Shown: positions 48,944 through 59,177 of the stretch, in pieces
Position numbering within the stretch: position 1 is the first letter of the stretch
How the letters are laid out: each line of letters begins with the position of its first letter
NCBI RefSeq assembly: GCF_013409065.1
Contig: NZ_JACBZP010000001.1
Location: 62,001-126,000 of the forward strand
Direction: 5' to 3'
DNA: 64,000 bases
DNA from: Spelaeicoccus albus
GTDB lineage: Bacteria > Actinomycetota > Actinomycetes > Actinomycetales > Brevibacteriaceae
Program-made: the position numbers and the translations under genes
Notes under the pieces: model-generated
Databases searched by the model: none
What the model was told of the DNA's origin: nothing
Seen by the model: only the letters and a program-made list of their open reading frames with translations

Positions 48944-50149
48944 GTGGACCCCGAAACTCTGAAGCTGCTGCTCGATCCGGACGGCTATGCACTGCTCGAT
49001 TCACTTCCGCCGTACGACGAGTCCTTGGCAATGGCGCTATCGGAGCGGCTGCGTGCCGACGGGCATGCGCCGGCGCTCGTGGCGGCCGCATTGACGCAAT
49101 CGCGGCTGCGGAAAAAAGCTCACGAAAAGTTCGCCGATTTTGCCGCCGACATGCTGTTCACGGCGGACGGGCTCGAGCAAGCCACCAGGCTCCCGGTGGC
49201 CGCCCGGCACGCCGAACGGTTCGCCGGTGCCGGAGTACGGACCGTGGAGGACCTCGGCTGCGGAATCGGCTCCGACTCGATGGCATTTGCGGCAATGGAC
49301 CTGAACGTGCGCGCCGTCGACTCCGACGAAGTCACTGCCGCCATCGCAACGATGAATCTGCGTCACTTCCCGTCCGCCTCGGTCACGCACGCCCGCGCCG
49401 AGGACGTCGATCTGACCGGCGCGGACGGCGTCTGGCTCGATCCGGCCCGCCGCGACAACGGGTCGCGCTTATTCGACCCCGAGGCGTTTTCGCCGCCCTT
49501 GTCATTTGTCTCGGAGGTGGCGGAGCGCGTGTCGGCCGTCGGGGCAAAGCTGGGGCCGGGGATTCCGCACGCGAGCATTCCGGCCGGCGCCGAAGCGCAA
49601 TGGGTGTCGGTGGACGGCGGCGTGGTCGAAGCCGGCCTGTGGTTCGGCGCGCTGGCGCGGGCCGGAGTCGGTAAGGCCGCCTTGGTGCTGGGTCCCGGCG
49701 GGGCCGTCGAACTGACGGACGTGGATCTACCCGGCCAAGACGTCGGCGAGGTTGGCGACTATCTGTACGAACCGGACGGTGCGGTCATCCGGGCCGGCCT
49801 CGTCACGGGGCTGCTGCCGATCACCGACGGCCGGCTGATCGACCCGAAAATCGCGTACGTCACATCGGACCGAGCAGTCGACACACCGCTGGCGACCGGG
49901 TACGTCATCGACGACGTCTTGCCCATGAGTTTGAAGAAACTTCGGGCCTATCTGGCCGAGCGAAACGTCGGCATCGTGACCATCAAGAAACGCGGAAGCA
50001 ATATCGTTCCGGAGCAATTGCGTCAACAATTGCGTCTTTCCGGCGATAATGAGGCAACTATCGTGCTCACCCGGGTCGGTAAATCGCATCTGGCAATGGT
50101 GGTGCGGCCATTGGAGCACGCCGGCGAGCACGCACACGACAAACGGTAG
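48944..50149 (+). CDS. Class I SAM methyltransferase with THUMP-like C-terminus
   Basis: A 401-residue protein. [20 protein letters not shown] is the SAM-binding loop, and VWLDPARRD is the catalytic-like motif. The C-terminal part ([27 protein letters not shown]) resembles a THUMP-like RNA-binding domain. A role in RNA methylation is likely but the target is unknown. It is divergent from rsmA with a 29-bp gap, begins with GTG, and a sulfurtransferase follows 27 bp downstream. Confidence 0.85.
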   Translation: MDPETLKLLLDPDGYALLDSLPPYDESLAMALSERLRADGHAPALVAAALTQSRLRKKAHEKFADFAADMLFTADGLEQATRLPVAARHAERFAGAGVRTVEDLGCGIGSDSMAFAAMDLNVRAVDSDEVTAAIATMNLRHFPSASVTHARAEDVDLTGADGVWLDPARRDNGSRLFDPEAFSPPLSFVSEVAERVSAVGAKLGPGIPHASIPAGAEAQWVSVDGGVVEAGLWFGALARAGVGKAALVLGPGGAVELTDVDLPGQDVGEVGDYLYEPDGAVIRAGLVTGLLPITDGRLIDPKIAYVTSDRAVDTPLATGYVIDDVLPMSLKKLRAYLAERNVGIVTIKKRGSNIVPEQLRQQLRLSGDNEATIVLTRVGKSHLAMVVRPLEHAGEHAHDKR

Positions 50150-50176
50150 ACGCCGATCACTGGGAGGGGACGCCGA

Positions 50177-51025
50177 ATGAGCGCGAAAACGCCGCGCGAG
50201 ACAGTACTTGTCGACGCCGAGTCGTTGAAGGCCGAACTGACGTCGGCACCGGTTCCATTGCTGCTCGACGTGCGCTGGACCCTTGCCGATCCCGACGGGC
50301 GGGCGAAATACGATGCCGGGCACCTGCCGGGAGCGCGCTATGTCGATATGGAACGCGAATTGACCGGGCCCGGCAGCCGCGCCCGAGAAGGCCGCCATCC
50401 GCTGCCGCGCATCGCCGACCTGCAGGCGTCGGCACGTCGGTGGGGATTGCGAGAGGGGCAAGCCGTCGTCGCGTACGACGATTCGTCCGGCCTTGCCGCG
50501 TCCAGGCTGTGGTGGCTGCTGCGGGACGCCGGTGTCGCCGATGTGCGCGTCTTGGACGGCGGGTTCCCGGCCTGGGTGGCCGCCGGCGGCGACGTCACGA
50601 CCGACGTGCCGGACGCCGAGCGCGGCGACGTGTTCTTGTTCGACGGCTACATGCCGAGAATCGACGCGGACGGCGCGGCCGCCTTCGCGGCGTCCGGACG
50701 GCTTTTCGACGCTCGCGCCGCGGAACGGTTTCGCGGCGAGATCGAGCCGGCCGACCCCGTTGCCGGGCACATTCCCGGCGCGCGCAGCGCCCCGGCCACG
50801 GATTCGCTCGACAACGGGAAGTTCGCCGGCGACGATGCTCTCCGGGCGCATTTTGCCGAACTGGGGATCCGGGCCGGAAGCGACGTCGCGGTGTACTGCG
50901 GCAGCGGGATCACGGCAGCCCAGCAAGCGCTGGCGTTGGAGGCCGTCGGGGTGCGGGCAAGTGTCTACCCGGCGTCCTGGTCGGGCTGGCTGGCCGAATT
51001 GCGCCCGGTGGAAACCGGCGAATGA
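50177..51025 (+). CDS. Sulfurtransferase (two-domain rhodanese)
   Basis: A 282-residue tandem rhodanese. The N-terminal domain (LLLDVRWTLADPDGRAKYDAGHLPGA) lacks the catalytic Cys, with AYDDSSGLAASR in that place. The C-terminal domain has the active loop VYCGSGITA and AGHIPGARSAPATDSL. It would transfer sulfane sulfur from thiosulfate or 3-mercaptopyruvate to an acceptor. It is preceded by GGGAGGGGA and follows the methyltransferase gene. Confidence 0.92.
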   Translation: MSAKTPRETVLVDAESLKAELTSAPVPLLLDVRWTLADPDGRAKYDAGHLPGARYVDMERELTGPGSRAREGRHPLPRIADLQASARRWGLREGQAVVAYDDSSGLAASRLWWLLRDAGVADVRVLDGGFPAWVAAGGDVTTDVPDAERGDVFLFDGYMPRIDADGAAAFAASGRLFDARAAERFRGEIEPADPVAGHIPGARSAPATDSLDNGKFAGDDALRAHFAELGIRAGSDVAVYCGSGITAAQQALALEAVGVRASVYPASWSGWLAELRPVETGE

Positions 51026-51075
51026 CCGGGTAGCCGCAACAACGTCGTTTTGCCCCCTTCCCGGTCATCCCTCCC

Positions 51076-51138
51076 CGCCGAGTGGTGGCGAATGGCTGCC
51101 AAAATCGCAAAACGCCCACCATTGGCCACCACTCGGCG
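51076..51138. repeat. Palindrome, copy 3 of the dispersed family (imperfect)
   Basis: CGCCGAGTGGTGGCGAATGG starts the left arm, and ATTGGCCACCACTCGGCG ends the right arm. Inner parts are imperfect. It lies at the convergent junction of the sulfurtransferase and YciO genes. The motif GAGTGG[C/T]GGCGAATGGCTGCC is shared with copy 2. Confidence 0.78.
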
Positions 51139-51140
51139 CG

Positions 51141-51184
51141 GGCGGAGGGGTACGGCGGACGGTACGGGCGGAGGGGTACGGCGG
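51141..51184. repeat. Short tandem repeat GGCGGAGGGGTACGGCGG
   Basis: Two exact 18-bp units at 51141-51158 and 51167-51184, period 26 bp, separated by ACGGTACG. It abuts the palindrome copy 3 and overlaps the intergenic space before the YciO stop. The function is unknown. Confidence 0.6.
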
Positions 51185-51185
51185 G

Positions 51186-51812
51186 CTATTCGAACCGGGA
51201 CGGGTCGCCGGTTCCGCGCCGGACGACCTCGGGGTAGCCGGCCGAGAAATCGACGACGGTTGTCGGCTCCGACCCGCACTCGCCGGATTCGATCACGGCG
51301 TCGACCTGGTGGTCGAGTCGTTCCTTGATCGCCCACCCGTCGGTCATCGGCTCCTCGTCATCGCTGTCCGGCAAGAGCAGCGTCGACGACAAGAGCGGTT
51401 CACCCAGCTCGCTGAGCAGCGCTTGAACGAAGTTGTGCTGCGGGATGCGCGCGCCGACCGTCTTCTTCTTCGGGTGCATCAGCCGCCGCGGCACTTCCTT
51501 GGTGGCCGGCAGGATGAACGTGTAGCTGCCCGGCGTGGCGGCCTTGATGCTGCGGAACACCGAGTTGTCGATATGGACGAATTGCCCGAGCTGCGCAAAA
51601 TCGGCGCACACCAACGTGAAATGATGCTTGTCGTCGAGATGCCGGATCTTGCGAATCCTCTCCAGCCCGTCCTTGTTGCCGAGTTGGCACCCTAGCGCGT
51701 AGCACGAGTCGGTCGGGTATGCGATGAGTCCGCCGGCCGTCAGCAGATCGACGACCTGGCGCACCAGCCGCGGCTGCGGGTCTTTCGGGTGGATGTCGAA
51801 GAACTTGGCCAT
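51186..51812 (-). CDS. YciO-type Sua5/YrdC family protein
   Basis: A 208-residue protein. Residues IAYPTDSCYALGC and IRKIRHLDDKHHFTLVCADF match E. coli YciO, as do PGSYTFILPATKEVPRRLM and GEPLLSSTLLLP. It belongs to the YrdC/TsaC fold, but YciO lacks demonstrated threonylcarbamoyl-AMP synthase activity of TsaC strength. A real TsaC is expected elsewhere. The t6A partners tsaB, tsaD and tsaE are 5-8 kb downstream in this window. Confidence 0.88.
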   Translation of the reverse strand: MAKFFDIHPKDPQPRLVRQVVDLLTAGGLIAYPTDSCYALGCQLGNKDGLERIRKIRHLDDKHHFTLVCADFAQLGQFVHIDNSVFRSIKAATPGSYTFILPATKEVPRRLMHPKKKTVGARIPQHNFVQALLSELGEPLLSSTLLLPDSDDEEPMTDGWAIKERLDHQVDAVIESGECGSEPTTVVDFSAGYPEVVRRGTGDPSRFE

Positions 51813-51828
51813 ATCACCACCCTAGTCG

Positions 51829-53532
51829 TCAGCAGACGGTTTTCATCCCTTTCACCGCGATCGGCAGCGTCCCGTGCGGTTTCGCGCGGCCGGTCAGAAC
51901 TCGGACGAGCGCCGTCATGGTGGCCGGCGTGTGGCCGAACGCCGCATACTGCCGCCCGGCCGTCGATCCCGGCAATTGCCACGGGCCGTCCAAGGCCACT
52001 GCCACATCGCCGGACGACGTCGTCGACATTTTCGTCACGAGTCGCACCACCGGCCCGGATCCGACGCGGATCCCTGCCGTGCGCGCGGCCGCTGCAAGCC
52101 GGGCCCTGTCGGAGGTGCTGCCGCCGACGATCCGCATCGATCCATGCACGGCCGTGCCCCGGCAGCTGCCCTTCACCTGCGTGATTGCCGCCTGGGCAAG
52201 TCGACGCACGGCGGACGCCGCATCTGGCCGTTCGTCGTCGGCCGCGGCTTGCCGTGCCGCCCGCTGTTGCCGGATCATCAGCGCCGCGGCGTGTGCGGCG
52301 GCGTCCGTCAACCGCTTCTTCGACAGCGAGCCGCCCCGCACTGCCCGCATCAGCCCGGAGTGCGCGGCGGTGACGTCGGCCGGCATGAGCGCGACGTCCG
52401 CGCCCGCTTTGATGGCCTTCACTGCCGCTTCGGACGACGTGTACTCGCCGGTGATGGCGCCCATGTTGAGTGCATCCGTCATTGTCACGCCGGTGAAGTG
52501 CAGGTCGTGGCGAATCGTGCGGTACGCGGGCGCCGACAACGAAGCCGGCACGCCCGGTTCGAGTGCCGTCGCGGCGATATGGCCCACCATGACCACCGGA
52601 GCGCCATCGGCGACGGCTGCTCGGAACGGCTTCCAATCGCGGCGACGCAATTCGTCTTTCGAGGCGCTTTGCACCGGCAACGATTTGTGCGAATCGGTGT
52701 CCACCGTGCCGTGTCCCGGGAAGTGTTTGACGGTGCTGACGATGCCGGCTCGCGTGAATCCGGTGACGGCGGCCGACACGATCCTGCCGACCCGGCCGGG
52801 TTTTCCGCCCGCGCTGCGCACGTTGATGATGGGGTCGCGAGCGCCCATTGTCACATCGGCGTCCGGCGCGAAATCGATGGTGAACCCCAGTCGACGCAGT
52901 TCGGCTCCCTGCGCGCGGCTGGCCGCCGTCGTCAGCGTCGGGTCGTTCGCGGCGCCGTCCGCCATGAAATGCGGATAGCGCGTCAGCGGCGGCCCGAGGC
53001 GTTCGACCTCCCCGCCCTCCTGATCGACGCCGATCATGGCCGGCCACGACCGGTGGCCGGTGCGGGCCGCCTCGGCGATCCGATGCAGCGACTTCCGCAA
53101 CGCGCGCGTGTCGACCTTGTCGCCGCGCATCGGCACGTTGTCGCCCATGATGATGACGCCGCCGAGATGCAGCCGGCGCACCAGCGACGCGGCCGTGCGG
53201 GAGCTCGTGCCGCCGTATTCGGCGATGAGTACTTGCCCGGCCAGCTCGCTGAGCGTCATCGTCGATACCGCCGCCTCGGCCTGCGCCCGGTCGGCCTTGG
53301 ACGGGAGCATGCCAAGCGTTCCCGCGTCGTCCGGCGCGGGCGCGGACGAGGACGTCGCAGGCGAAGGGGTGCCCGTTCTACCGGACCCGCCGTCGTCCGG
53401 CCCGTGCGCCGTGCATCCGGCCAGGCCGAGCGCCACGGCCGCGACGCCGGCGACCAGGCGCCCGGCGGCCGGGCGCCGGGCGCGATGACGCGTGTGTTTC
53501 GCGCCGATGGCCCGGATGGAAGATAATGACAT
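51829..53532 (-). CDS. Glycoside hydrolase family 3 lipoprotein, beta-N-acetylhexosaminidase (NagZ-like)
   Basis: A 567-residue secreted lipoprotein (signal ending ALGLAGC). After a Ser/Pro/Gly linker, the catalytic barrel has GVDQEGGEVERLG, STVKHFPGHGTVDTDSHKSL (the NagZ His/Asp loop) and VTMTDALNMGAI (nucleophile Asp). A C-terminal domain of about 160 residues follows. It would trim N-acetylglucosamine from cell-wall fragments outside the cell. It is divergent from the GCS2 gene. Confidence 0.92.
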   Translation of the reverse strand: MSLSSIRAIGAKHTRHRARRPAAGRLVAGVAAVALGLAGCTAHGPDDGGSGRTGTPSPATSSSAPAPDDAGTLGMLPSKADRAQAEAAVSTMTLSELAGQVLIAEYGGTSSRTAASLVRRLHLGGVIIMGDNVPMRGDKVDTRALRKSLHRIAEAARTGHRSWPAMIGVDQEGGEVERLGPPLTRYPHFMADGAANDPTLTTAASRAQGAELRRLGFTIDFAPDADVTMGARDPIINVRSAGGKPGRVGRIVSAAVTGFTRAGIVSTVKHFPGHGTVDTDSHKSLPVQSASKDELRRRDWKPFRAAVADGAPVVMVGHIAATALEPGVPASLSAPAYRTIRHDLHFTGVTMTDALNMGAITGEYTSSEAAVKAIKAGADVALMPADVTAAHSGLMRAVRGGSLSKKRLTDAAAHAAALMIRQQRAARQAAADDERPDAASAVRRLAQAAITQVKGSCRGTAVHGSMRIVGGSTSDRARLAAAARTAGIRVGSGPVVRLVTKMSTTSSGDVAVALDGPWQLPGSTAGRQYAAFGHTPATMTALVRVLTGRAKPHGTLPIAVKGMKTVC

Positions 53533-53592
53533 AGTTTGACCCTAGCGTTCGACCTAGCGGCAGGCAGTACCTTCCACGCGTAAGCAGGTTCC

Positions 53593-54744
53593 ATGACCAT
53601 TGAATTTCACCCGTCCCGGCCGTCCACGCTGGGCGTGGAATGGGAGCTGGCCCTTGTCGACAAGGTGTCCGGGCAGCTCGTCTCCGTGGCGGAGGAGCTG
53701 CTGGACGCCGTGCGGCCGCCGGGCGCCGACGAGCACCCGAAAATCAAGCAGGAGTTGCTGCTCAACACCATTGAAGTGATCACCGGGATTTGCCGGACCG
53801 TCCCCGAGGCGATGACCGATATCCGCGCCTCGATGGCGGAAGTGCGCGAGGCCTCCGAACCGCTCGGCGTCGGACTCATGTCGGCAGGCACGCACCCGTT
53901 CTCGGTCTGGCACCAGCAAAAGGTGACCAATCGGGCGCGTTACAACGAGTTGATCGAGCGCACGCAGTGGTGGGGCCGGCAGATGCTGATTTACGGCGTC
54001 CACGTGCACGTCGGAATCGATTCCCGCGACAAGGTGCTGCCGATCGTCAACTCGCTGCTGCGCTATTACCCGCATTTGCAGGCGCTCTCGGCGTCATCGC
54101 CGTTCTGGGGCGGGGACGACACGAATTACGCGTCGAACCGGGCGCTCATGTTCCAGCAGTTGCCGACGGCCGGGCTGCCGTTCCAGTTCGGGTCGTGGTC
54201 GGAGCTCGAACGGTATGTGGACGACATGATCAAGACCGGCGTGATCGACTATTTCAACGAGGTCCGGTGGGATATCCGGCCGTCACCGGCTCTTGGCACC
54301 GTCGAAGTGCGAGTCTGCGACGGCGTGCCCACGCTGCTGGAGCTCGGCGCGATCTCGGCGCTGACCCAATGTCTCGTCGACGATATGAGCCGGCGCCTCG
54401 ACGAGGGCGAGACTTTGCCCACCATGCCGTCGTGGTTCGTGCAAGAGAACAAGTGGCGCTCGGCCCGGTACGGTCTCGACGCGATCATCATCCTGGACGC
54501 CGAGGGCAACGAACGGCTCGTGACCGACGAGTTGGCCGATTTGATCGAGCGGCTGGCGCCGACTGCCGAACGGCTGGGGTGCGCACGCCAGCTGGACGAC
54601 GTCCGGGTCATTTTGCGGGCCGGCGCAAGCTATCAGCGTCAACGCGCCGCGGCGCGGGCCGGCGGCGATCTGCCGTCGGTCGTTCGTGCGCTCGAGGCCG
54701 AGATGCGCGCCGAAGTGCCGTTCGAGGGCCCCTACCGTTCATGA
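53593..54744 (+). CDS. GCS2-type carboxylate-amine ligase (YbdK family)
   Basis: A 383-residue protein with TLGVEWELALVDKVSGQLVS and NTIEVITGICRTVPEA at the ATP/substrate site, HVHVGIDSRDKVL, DIRPSPALGTVEVRVCDGVPT, and SWFVQENKWRSARYGLDA. It belongs to the weak gamma-glutamyl-cysteine ligase group. In an actinobacterium that likely uses mycothiol it may not serve glutathione synthesis. Its C-terminus overlaps the convergent Nudix gene by 6 bp. Confidence 0.9.
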   Translation: MTIEFHPSRPSTLGVEWELALVDKVSGQLVSVAEELLDAVRPPGADEHPKIKQELLLNTIEVITGICRTVPEAMTDIRASMAEVREASEPLGVGLMSAGTHPFSVWHQQKVTNRARYNELIERTQWWGRQMLIYGVHVHVGIDSRDKVLPIVNSLLRYYPHLQALSASSPFWGGDDTNYASNRALMFQQLPTAGLPFQFGSWSELERYVDDMIKTGVIDYFNEVRWDIRPSPALGTVEVRVCDGVPTLLELGAISALTQCLVDDMSRRLDEGETLPTMPSWFVQENKWRSARYGLDAIIILDAEGNERLVTDELADLIERLAPTAERLGCARQLDDVRVILRAGASYQRQRAAARAGGDLPSVVRALEAEMRAEVPFEGPYRS

Positions 54745-55656
54745 ACCGGAGTCGATGGAGCTCCACACCGTTCCCGGGCCGGTCACCGATCCCCCAAGGG
54801 TTTCCAGCCGGCCCCGCAGTTCACGGTCGGCCGTGGCCGTGACGACGCGGGCGCCGTCCTCCAGTTCCCGGTGAGCCACTTCGACTATCGTGTCGTCGCC
54901 TTCTCCGGGCGCCTGCACGATGTCGACGGCCCCGCTGACGGAGGGGTCGGACGTCCACTCCCCGCGGGCCCTGCCTTCCACCACCACAATCACGCGGCCC
55001 GGCCACCAGCGGTCGCCCGGCAGACCGACGACGTCCGCCGGGACGCGAATCCGCGAGTGCCGGAACGCGCCGGCAAGCCCCCGGACCATGGTGCGAGTGG
55101 CGCCGGCGCGGTCGCGCCACCAGCCGTTGGGGCGCGACCCGACGGTGTTGGCGGCGTCAACGACGAGCGTGAGCCGAGTGTCGAGCACGCCGCGCAAGGT
55201 CGGCCAGTCCGCGGCGAACCCCGGATGCAGCGGCAGCGCGTCGACGTCCGGAACGGGCACCCAGCCGACGTCGACGCTCTCGACGTCCGTGACGTGCGGG
55301 GTCAAGGCGGCGCGTGTCCGCGCGAGCACCGTGGAATACGACCAGTAGTCGAGGTCGAGCACGGACACGCCCAGCAAATCGATTTCGTCGCGGCCCGGGA
55401 TCCCGGTCTCTTCGGCGCATTCGCGCACTGCCGCCTCGACGGCCGGTTCGCCGGAATGCCGCGCGCCGCCCGGAATTCCCCAGGTTCCGCCGTGATGGCT
55501 CCACGCGACGCGGTGCTGCATGAGCACGCCGCGGCCGGGATCGTGGAGGAGAAGGCCGGCAGCGCCGTAGAGCCCCCACCGTTTGTCGCCGTCCGGCCCT
55601 CGCACCCAGCCGTCGCCGTCGCCGGTGAAATGCGGGACGTCGGGCCCGCCGGTCAT
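54739..55656 (-). CDS. Nudix hydrolase fused to a NYN/PIN-like domain
   Basis: A 305-residue protein. The Nudix box fits GGARHSGEPAVEAAVRECAE followed by ETGI (residues about 65-90). The C-terminal 140 residues begin LTLVVDAANTVGSRPNGWWR and contain VVVVEGRARGEW, APGEGDDTIVEVA and ATADRELRGRLE, an acidic-residue pattern of NYN/PIN nucleases often annotated as NTP pyrophosphohydrolase when alone. The start at 55656 overlaps the pentapeptide gene by 4 bp. It is the last gene of the leftward tsa operon. The substrate is unknown. Confidence 0.85.
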   Translation of the reverse strand: MTGGPDVPHFTGDGDGWVRGPDGDKRWGLYGAAGLLLHDPGRGVLMQHRVAWSHHGGTWGIPGGARHSGEPAVEAAVRECAEETGIPGRDEIDLLGVSVLDLDYWSYSTVLARTRAALTPHVTDVESVDVGWVPVPDVDALPLHPGFAADWPTLRGVLDTRLTLVVDAANTVGSRPNGWWRDRAGATRTMVRGLAGAFRHSRIRVPADVVGLPGDRWWPGRVIVVVEGRARGEWTSDPSVSGAVDIVQAPGEGDDTIVEVAHRELEDGARVVTATADRELRGRLETLGGSVTGPGTVWSSIDSGS

Positions 55657-56332
55657 CCGTCGCTCACTTCGATGCCCAGATGATCGGCCAGCGCGGGCGC
55701 GAGATCGTAGAGCTGGAGGTCGTTGATGATCGACCCGCGCAGATCCGGCAGCGAGTCGACCTCGCCCAGCTCGGCGCCGCGCAGGTCGACGGAGGCGAGC
55801 GTTGCATGCCGGACGTCGATCCTGCCGACCCGGGCGTCGACGAACCGCAGTCGTCCCACGGTGGCTTCGCCCAGATCGATCTCGCCAAGGACCGCGCCGG
55901 TGATCGTGAAGTCTTTCACTGTCGCTCCGCGCAGGTTCAGATAATCGATCTTGCCGCCGTCGATGGCGACCCTGTCGAGAACGGCACCGTGCAGATCGGC
56001 CGCGCCAAAGCGCGGTTCGACGATTTCGCAGTTGTCGATCCGTACGTCCCGGGCGTCGAGGGACGCAGCCCGGGGCGCCGTCCACCGGCAGCCGATCATG
56101 CGCGCGCCGGCCAGTGCGACGCCGTCCGAGTCGCCCGGCGCCAGCAGGCAGTCCACGAATTCGGTGTGTACCGCGTTGCCGCCGGCAAACGAACCGGACG
56201 GGAAGTCGAGCCCCCCGTAACGTTCTTCGCTGACGAGCGTGCCGTCGAATCCGGCGCGGCGATCGGCCGGCACCACGTCGCCCGGCGCAAGCGACGGCGC
56301 TGCCGGCGCGGCGTGTTTGGTTGCACGGCGCA

Positions 56333-56333
<1 letters not shown>
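55653..56333 (-). CDS. Pentapeptide-repeat-like protein
   Basis: A 226-residue protein with loose five-residue periodicity A(D/N)LxG (LHGAVLDRVAIDGGKIDYLN, VRHATLASVDLRGAELGEV) forming a right-handed beta-helix. There is no signal peptide. The ATG at 56333 shares one base with the tsaD stop. Some proteins of this kind mimic DNA and protect gyrase; here that is only a possibility. It is coupled to tsaD upstream and the Nudix gene downstream. Confidence 0.82.
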
Positions 56334-57391
<1,058 letters not shown>

Positions 57392-57423
57392 TTCTTCAGC
57401 CTATCGCCCGCGGGACGCCGTCC

Positions 57424-57921
57424 CTACTCCGCCGAGCTTCGAGTGGGTCGGGATTTCACCCGACGGCGCATGATCAGCGCATCGACGCCAATTGACGCGT
57501 AATAGCCGCGGCGGACGGCGATCTGTTCGAACCCGGCCCTGCGGTAGAGATCGGCAGCCCTGTCGTTATCGGCGCGCACTTCGAGCATCAAGGAGGACGC
57601 TCCGGACTTGTGCGCGCCGTCGATCAGTGCGGCGAGCAGCCGCCGGCCGAGCCCCTGCCCCTGCGCCTGCTTCGACACGGCAATGGTTTGCACCTCGGCT
57701 TCGGCGCCGCCGGTGGCCAATCCGGCGAAGCCGACGATCCGGCCCTCGGGGGTTTCGGCGACCAGGTAGTGCCGGCCGGGAGCGGCGAGTTCGGCCCAGA
57801 AGTTGGCCGGTGTCCACGCCGTCGGGCCGAACAGCTCGCCGTCCAGGCGCATCACGTCGTCCAAGTGCCACCAGCGCATCCGGGTCAAGACGGGGCGGCC
57901 GGGCTCGTCATCGCAAGACAC
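57424..57921 (-). CDS. rimI: Ribosomal protein S18-alanine N-acetyltransferase
   Basis: A 165-residue GNAT. MRWWHLDDVMRLDGELFGPTAW begins the domain; SKQAQGQGLGRRLLAALIDGA is the acetyl-CoA loop; LMLEVRADNDRAADLYRRAGF is the conserved end. RimI sits in tsa operons in many actinobacteria. It overlaps tsaB by 14 bp. Confidence 0.9.
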   Translation of the reverse strand: MSCDDEPGRPVLTRMRWWHLDDVMRLDGELFGPTAWTPANFWAELAAPGRHYLVAETPEGRIVGFAGLATGGAEAEVQTIAVSKQAQGQGLGRRLLAALIDGAHKSGASSLMLEVRADNDRAADLYRRAGFEQIAVRRGYYASIGVDALIMRRRVKSRPTRSSAE

Positions 57922-58642
57922 GTTTAGGGGCTCCCGGCGCGGCGGCGTCCGGACGACGCAGGTATTCCGGTTCGGGCTCCGGCAGCGTGAGGCCGGCCGC
58001 CAGCCGGCGCAACGCGACCGCGCCCACGGCGGCGGCCACGGGTTCCATCAGCTCGGGCAGATCGCTGACCGGCGTGCCCAAGATTTCAGGGTAGAGCGCG
58101 AACCCCTTGCCGGCACGAATCGGATCGCCGTGCCGGAACGCGTCGGCGACATCGGCGGGACGGTCGACCGACGGCCCCGCGACGCGCTGCGGCAACTGCG
58201 CCGGATCGGTACCGGCGTACCGAGCCCAGTACACTTCACGGCGCCGCGCATCGGTAGCCGTCACGATGTCGCGGCCGGCATCGTCACCGCCCCCGGTGCG
58301 GCCGGCCGTCTGCAGCGCCAGAGCATCGAGACTCAGGACGCCGTGCACCGGCACGTCCCAGCCGAGCGCGTATCCGAAGGCCGAAGCGATGCCGACGCGC
58401 AGGCCGGTGTACGGCCCCGGACCGACGCCGACGGCCACGGCGTCCGGAGGTCCGTTCAAGCCCGCCTCATCGACGATTTCATCGACGAACGGGGCCAAAA
58501 CCTCGGCATGCCGGCGGGCACCGAAGACGGTGCGGGCGGCATGCATGCGCACGGCCGATGCGTCGTCGGGTGACGCGCCGGCGGGGAGTTCGACAAGCGC
58601 GGCCGAGGCGGCGGAGGACGTGTCGAGGGCGAGAATCAGCAC
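57908..58642 (-). CDS. tsaB: tRNA threonylcarbamoyladenosine complex subunit TsaB
   Basis: A 244-residue scaffold subunit of the t6A enzyme. It starts MLILALDTSSAASAALVEL, with VAVGVGPGPYTGLRVGIASAFGYAL as its hallmark. It is an inactive TsaD paralogue that dimerises with TsaD. It lies 4 bp after tsaE and overlaps rimI. Confidence 0.93.
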   Translation of the reverse strand: MLILALDTSSAASAALVELPAGASPDDASAVRMHAARTVFGARRHAEVLAPFVDEIVDEAGLNGPPDAVAVGVGPGPYTGLRVGIASAFGYALGWDVPVHGVLSLDALALQTAGRTGGGDDAGRDIVTATDARRREVYWARYAGTDPAQLPQRVAGPSVDRPADVADAFRHGDPIRAGKGFALYPEILGTPVSDLPELMEPVAAAVGAVALRRLAAGLTLPEPEPEYLRRPDAAAPGAPKRVLR

Positions 58643-58646
58643 TGTG

Positions 58647-59177
58647 TCACTCTATCGCCGACCAGGCGTCGAAGTCGGTGGAGCTCCACCGTTGCCCGAG
58701 CGCACGGATAGTGACGGTACGCGGCTCGTCGACGTCGTCCGGTTCCGCGCCGTCGTCCGGCGCGGACGCGTCGCCGACGGGCCGCGCAATGTGGATCTCG
58801 AGCCGATCGGTCGATAGCATCTCGGCAAGTCCGGCGCCCCATTCGACCACGGTGACCGATTCGTCCAGGTCGGCGTCCAGATCGAGGTCGTCAAGCTCGT
58901 CGGCACCGGACAGCCGGTACGCATCGACGTGCACCAAGGCGGGGCCCCCGACGAGCGACCGGTGCACTCTCGCGATCACGAAGGTCGGTGAGATGATCGC
59001 GCCCTGGACGCCGAGCCCCGTGCCGATGCCCTGCGTCAATGTCGTTTTACCGGCGCCCAGCGCGCCGTCCAGCACCAGCAGATCGCCGGCCCGGAGCAGC
59101 CCGGCGAGTCTACGACCGAATGCATGCATGGCGTCGGTGCCCGGGACGGCGACCGTGACGGTTGGCGATTCATCCAT
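58647..59177 (-). CDS. tsaE: tRNA threonylcarbamoyladenosine complex ATPase TsaE
   Basis: A 176-residue P-loop ATPase. LDGALGAGKTTLTQGIG is Walker A, VISPTFVIARVH-type text (IISPTFVIARVHRS) follows, then ALVHVDAYRLSGADEL (Walker B region) and VTVVEWGAGLAEML. The last 50 residues are an acidic extension. Its start overlaps the alr stop by 8 bp. Confidence 0.93.
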   Translation of the reverse strand: MDESPTVTVAVPGTDAMHAFGRRLAGLLRAGDLLVLDGALGAGKTTLTQGIGTGLGVQGAIISPTFVIARVHRSLVGGPALVHVDAYRLSGADELDDLDLDADLDESVTVVEWGAGLAEMLSTDRLEIHIARPVGDASAPDDGAEPDDVDEPRTVTIRALGQRWSSTDFDAWSAIE

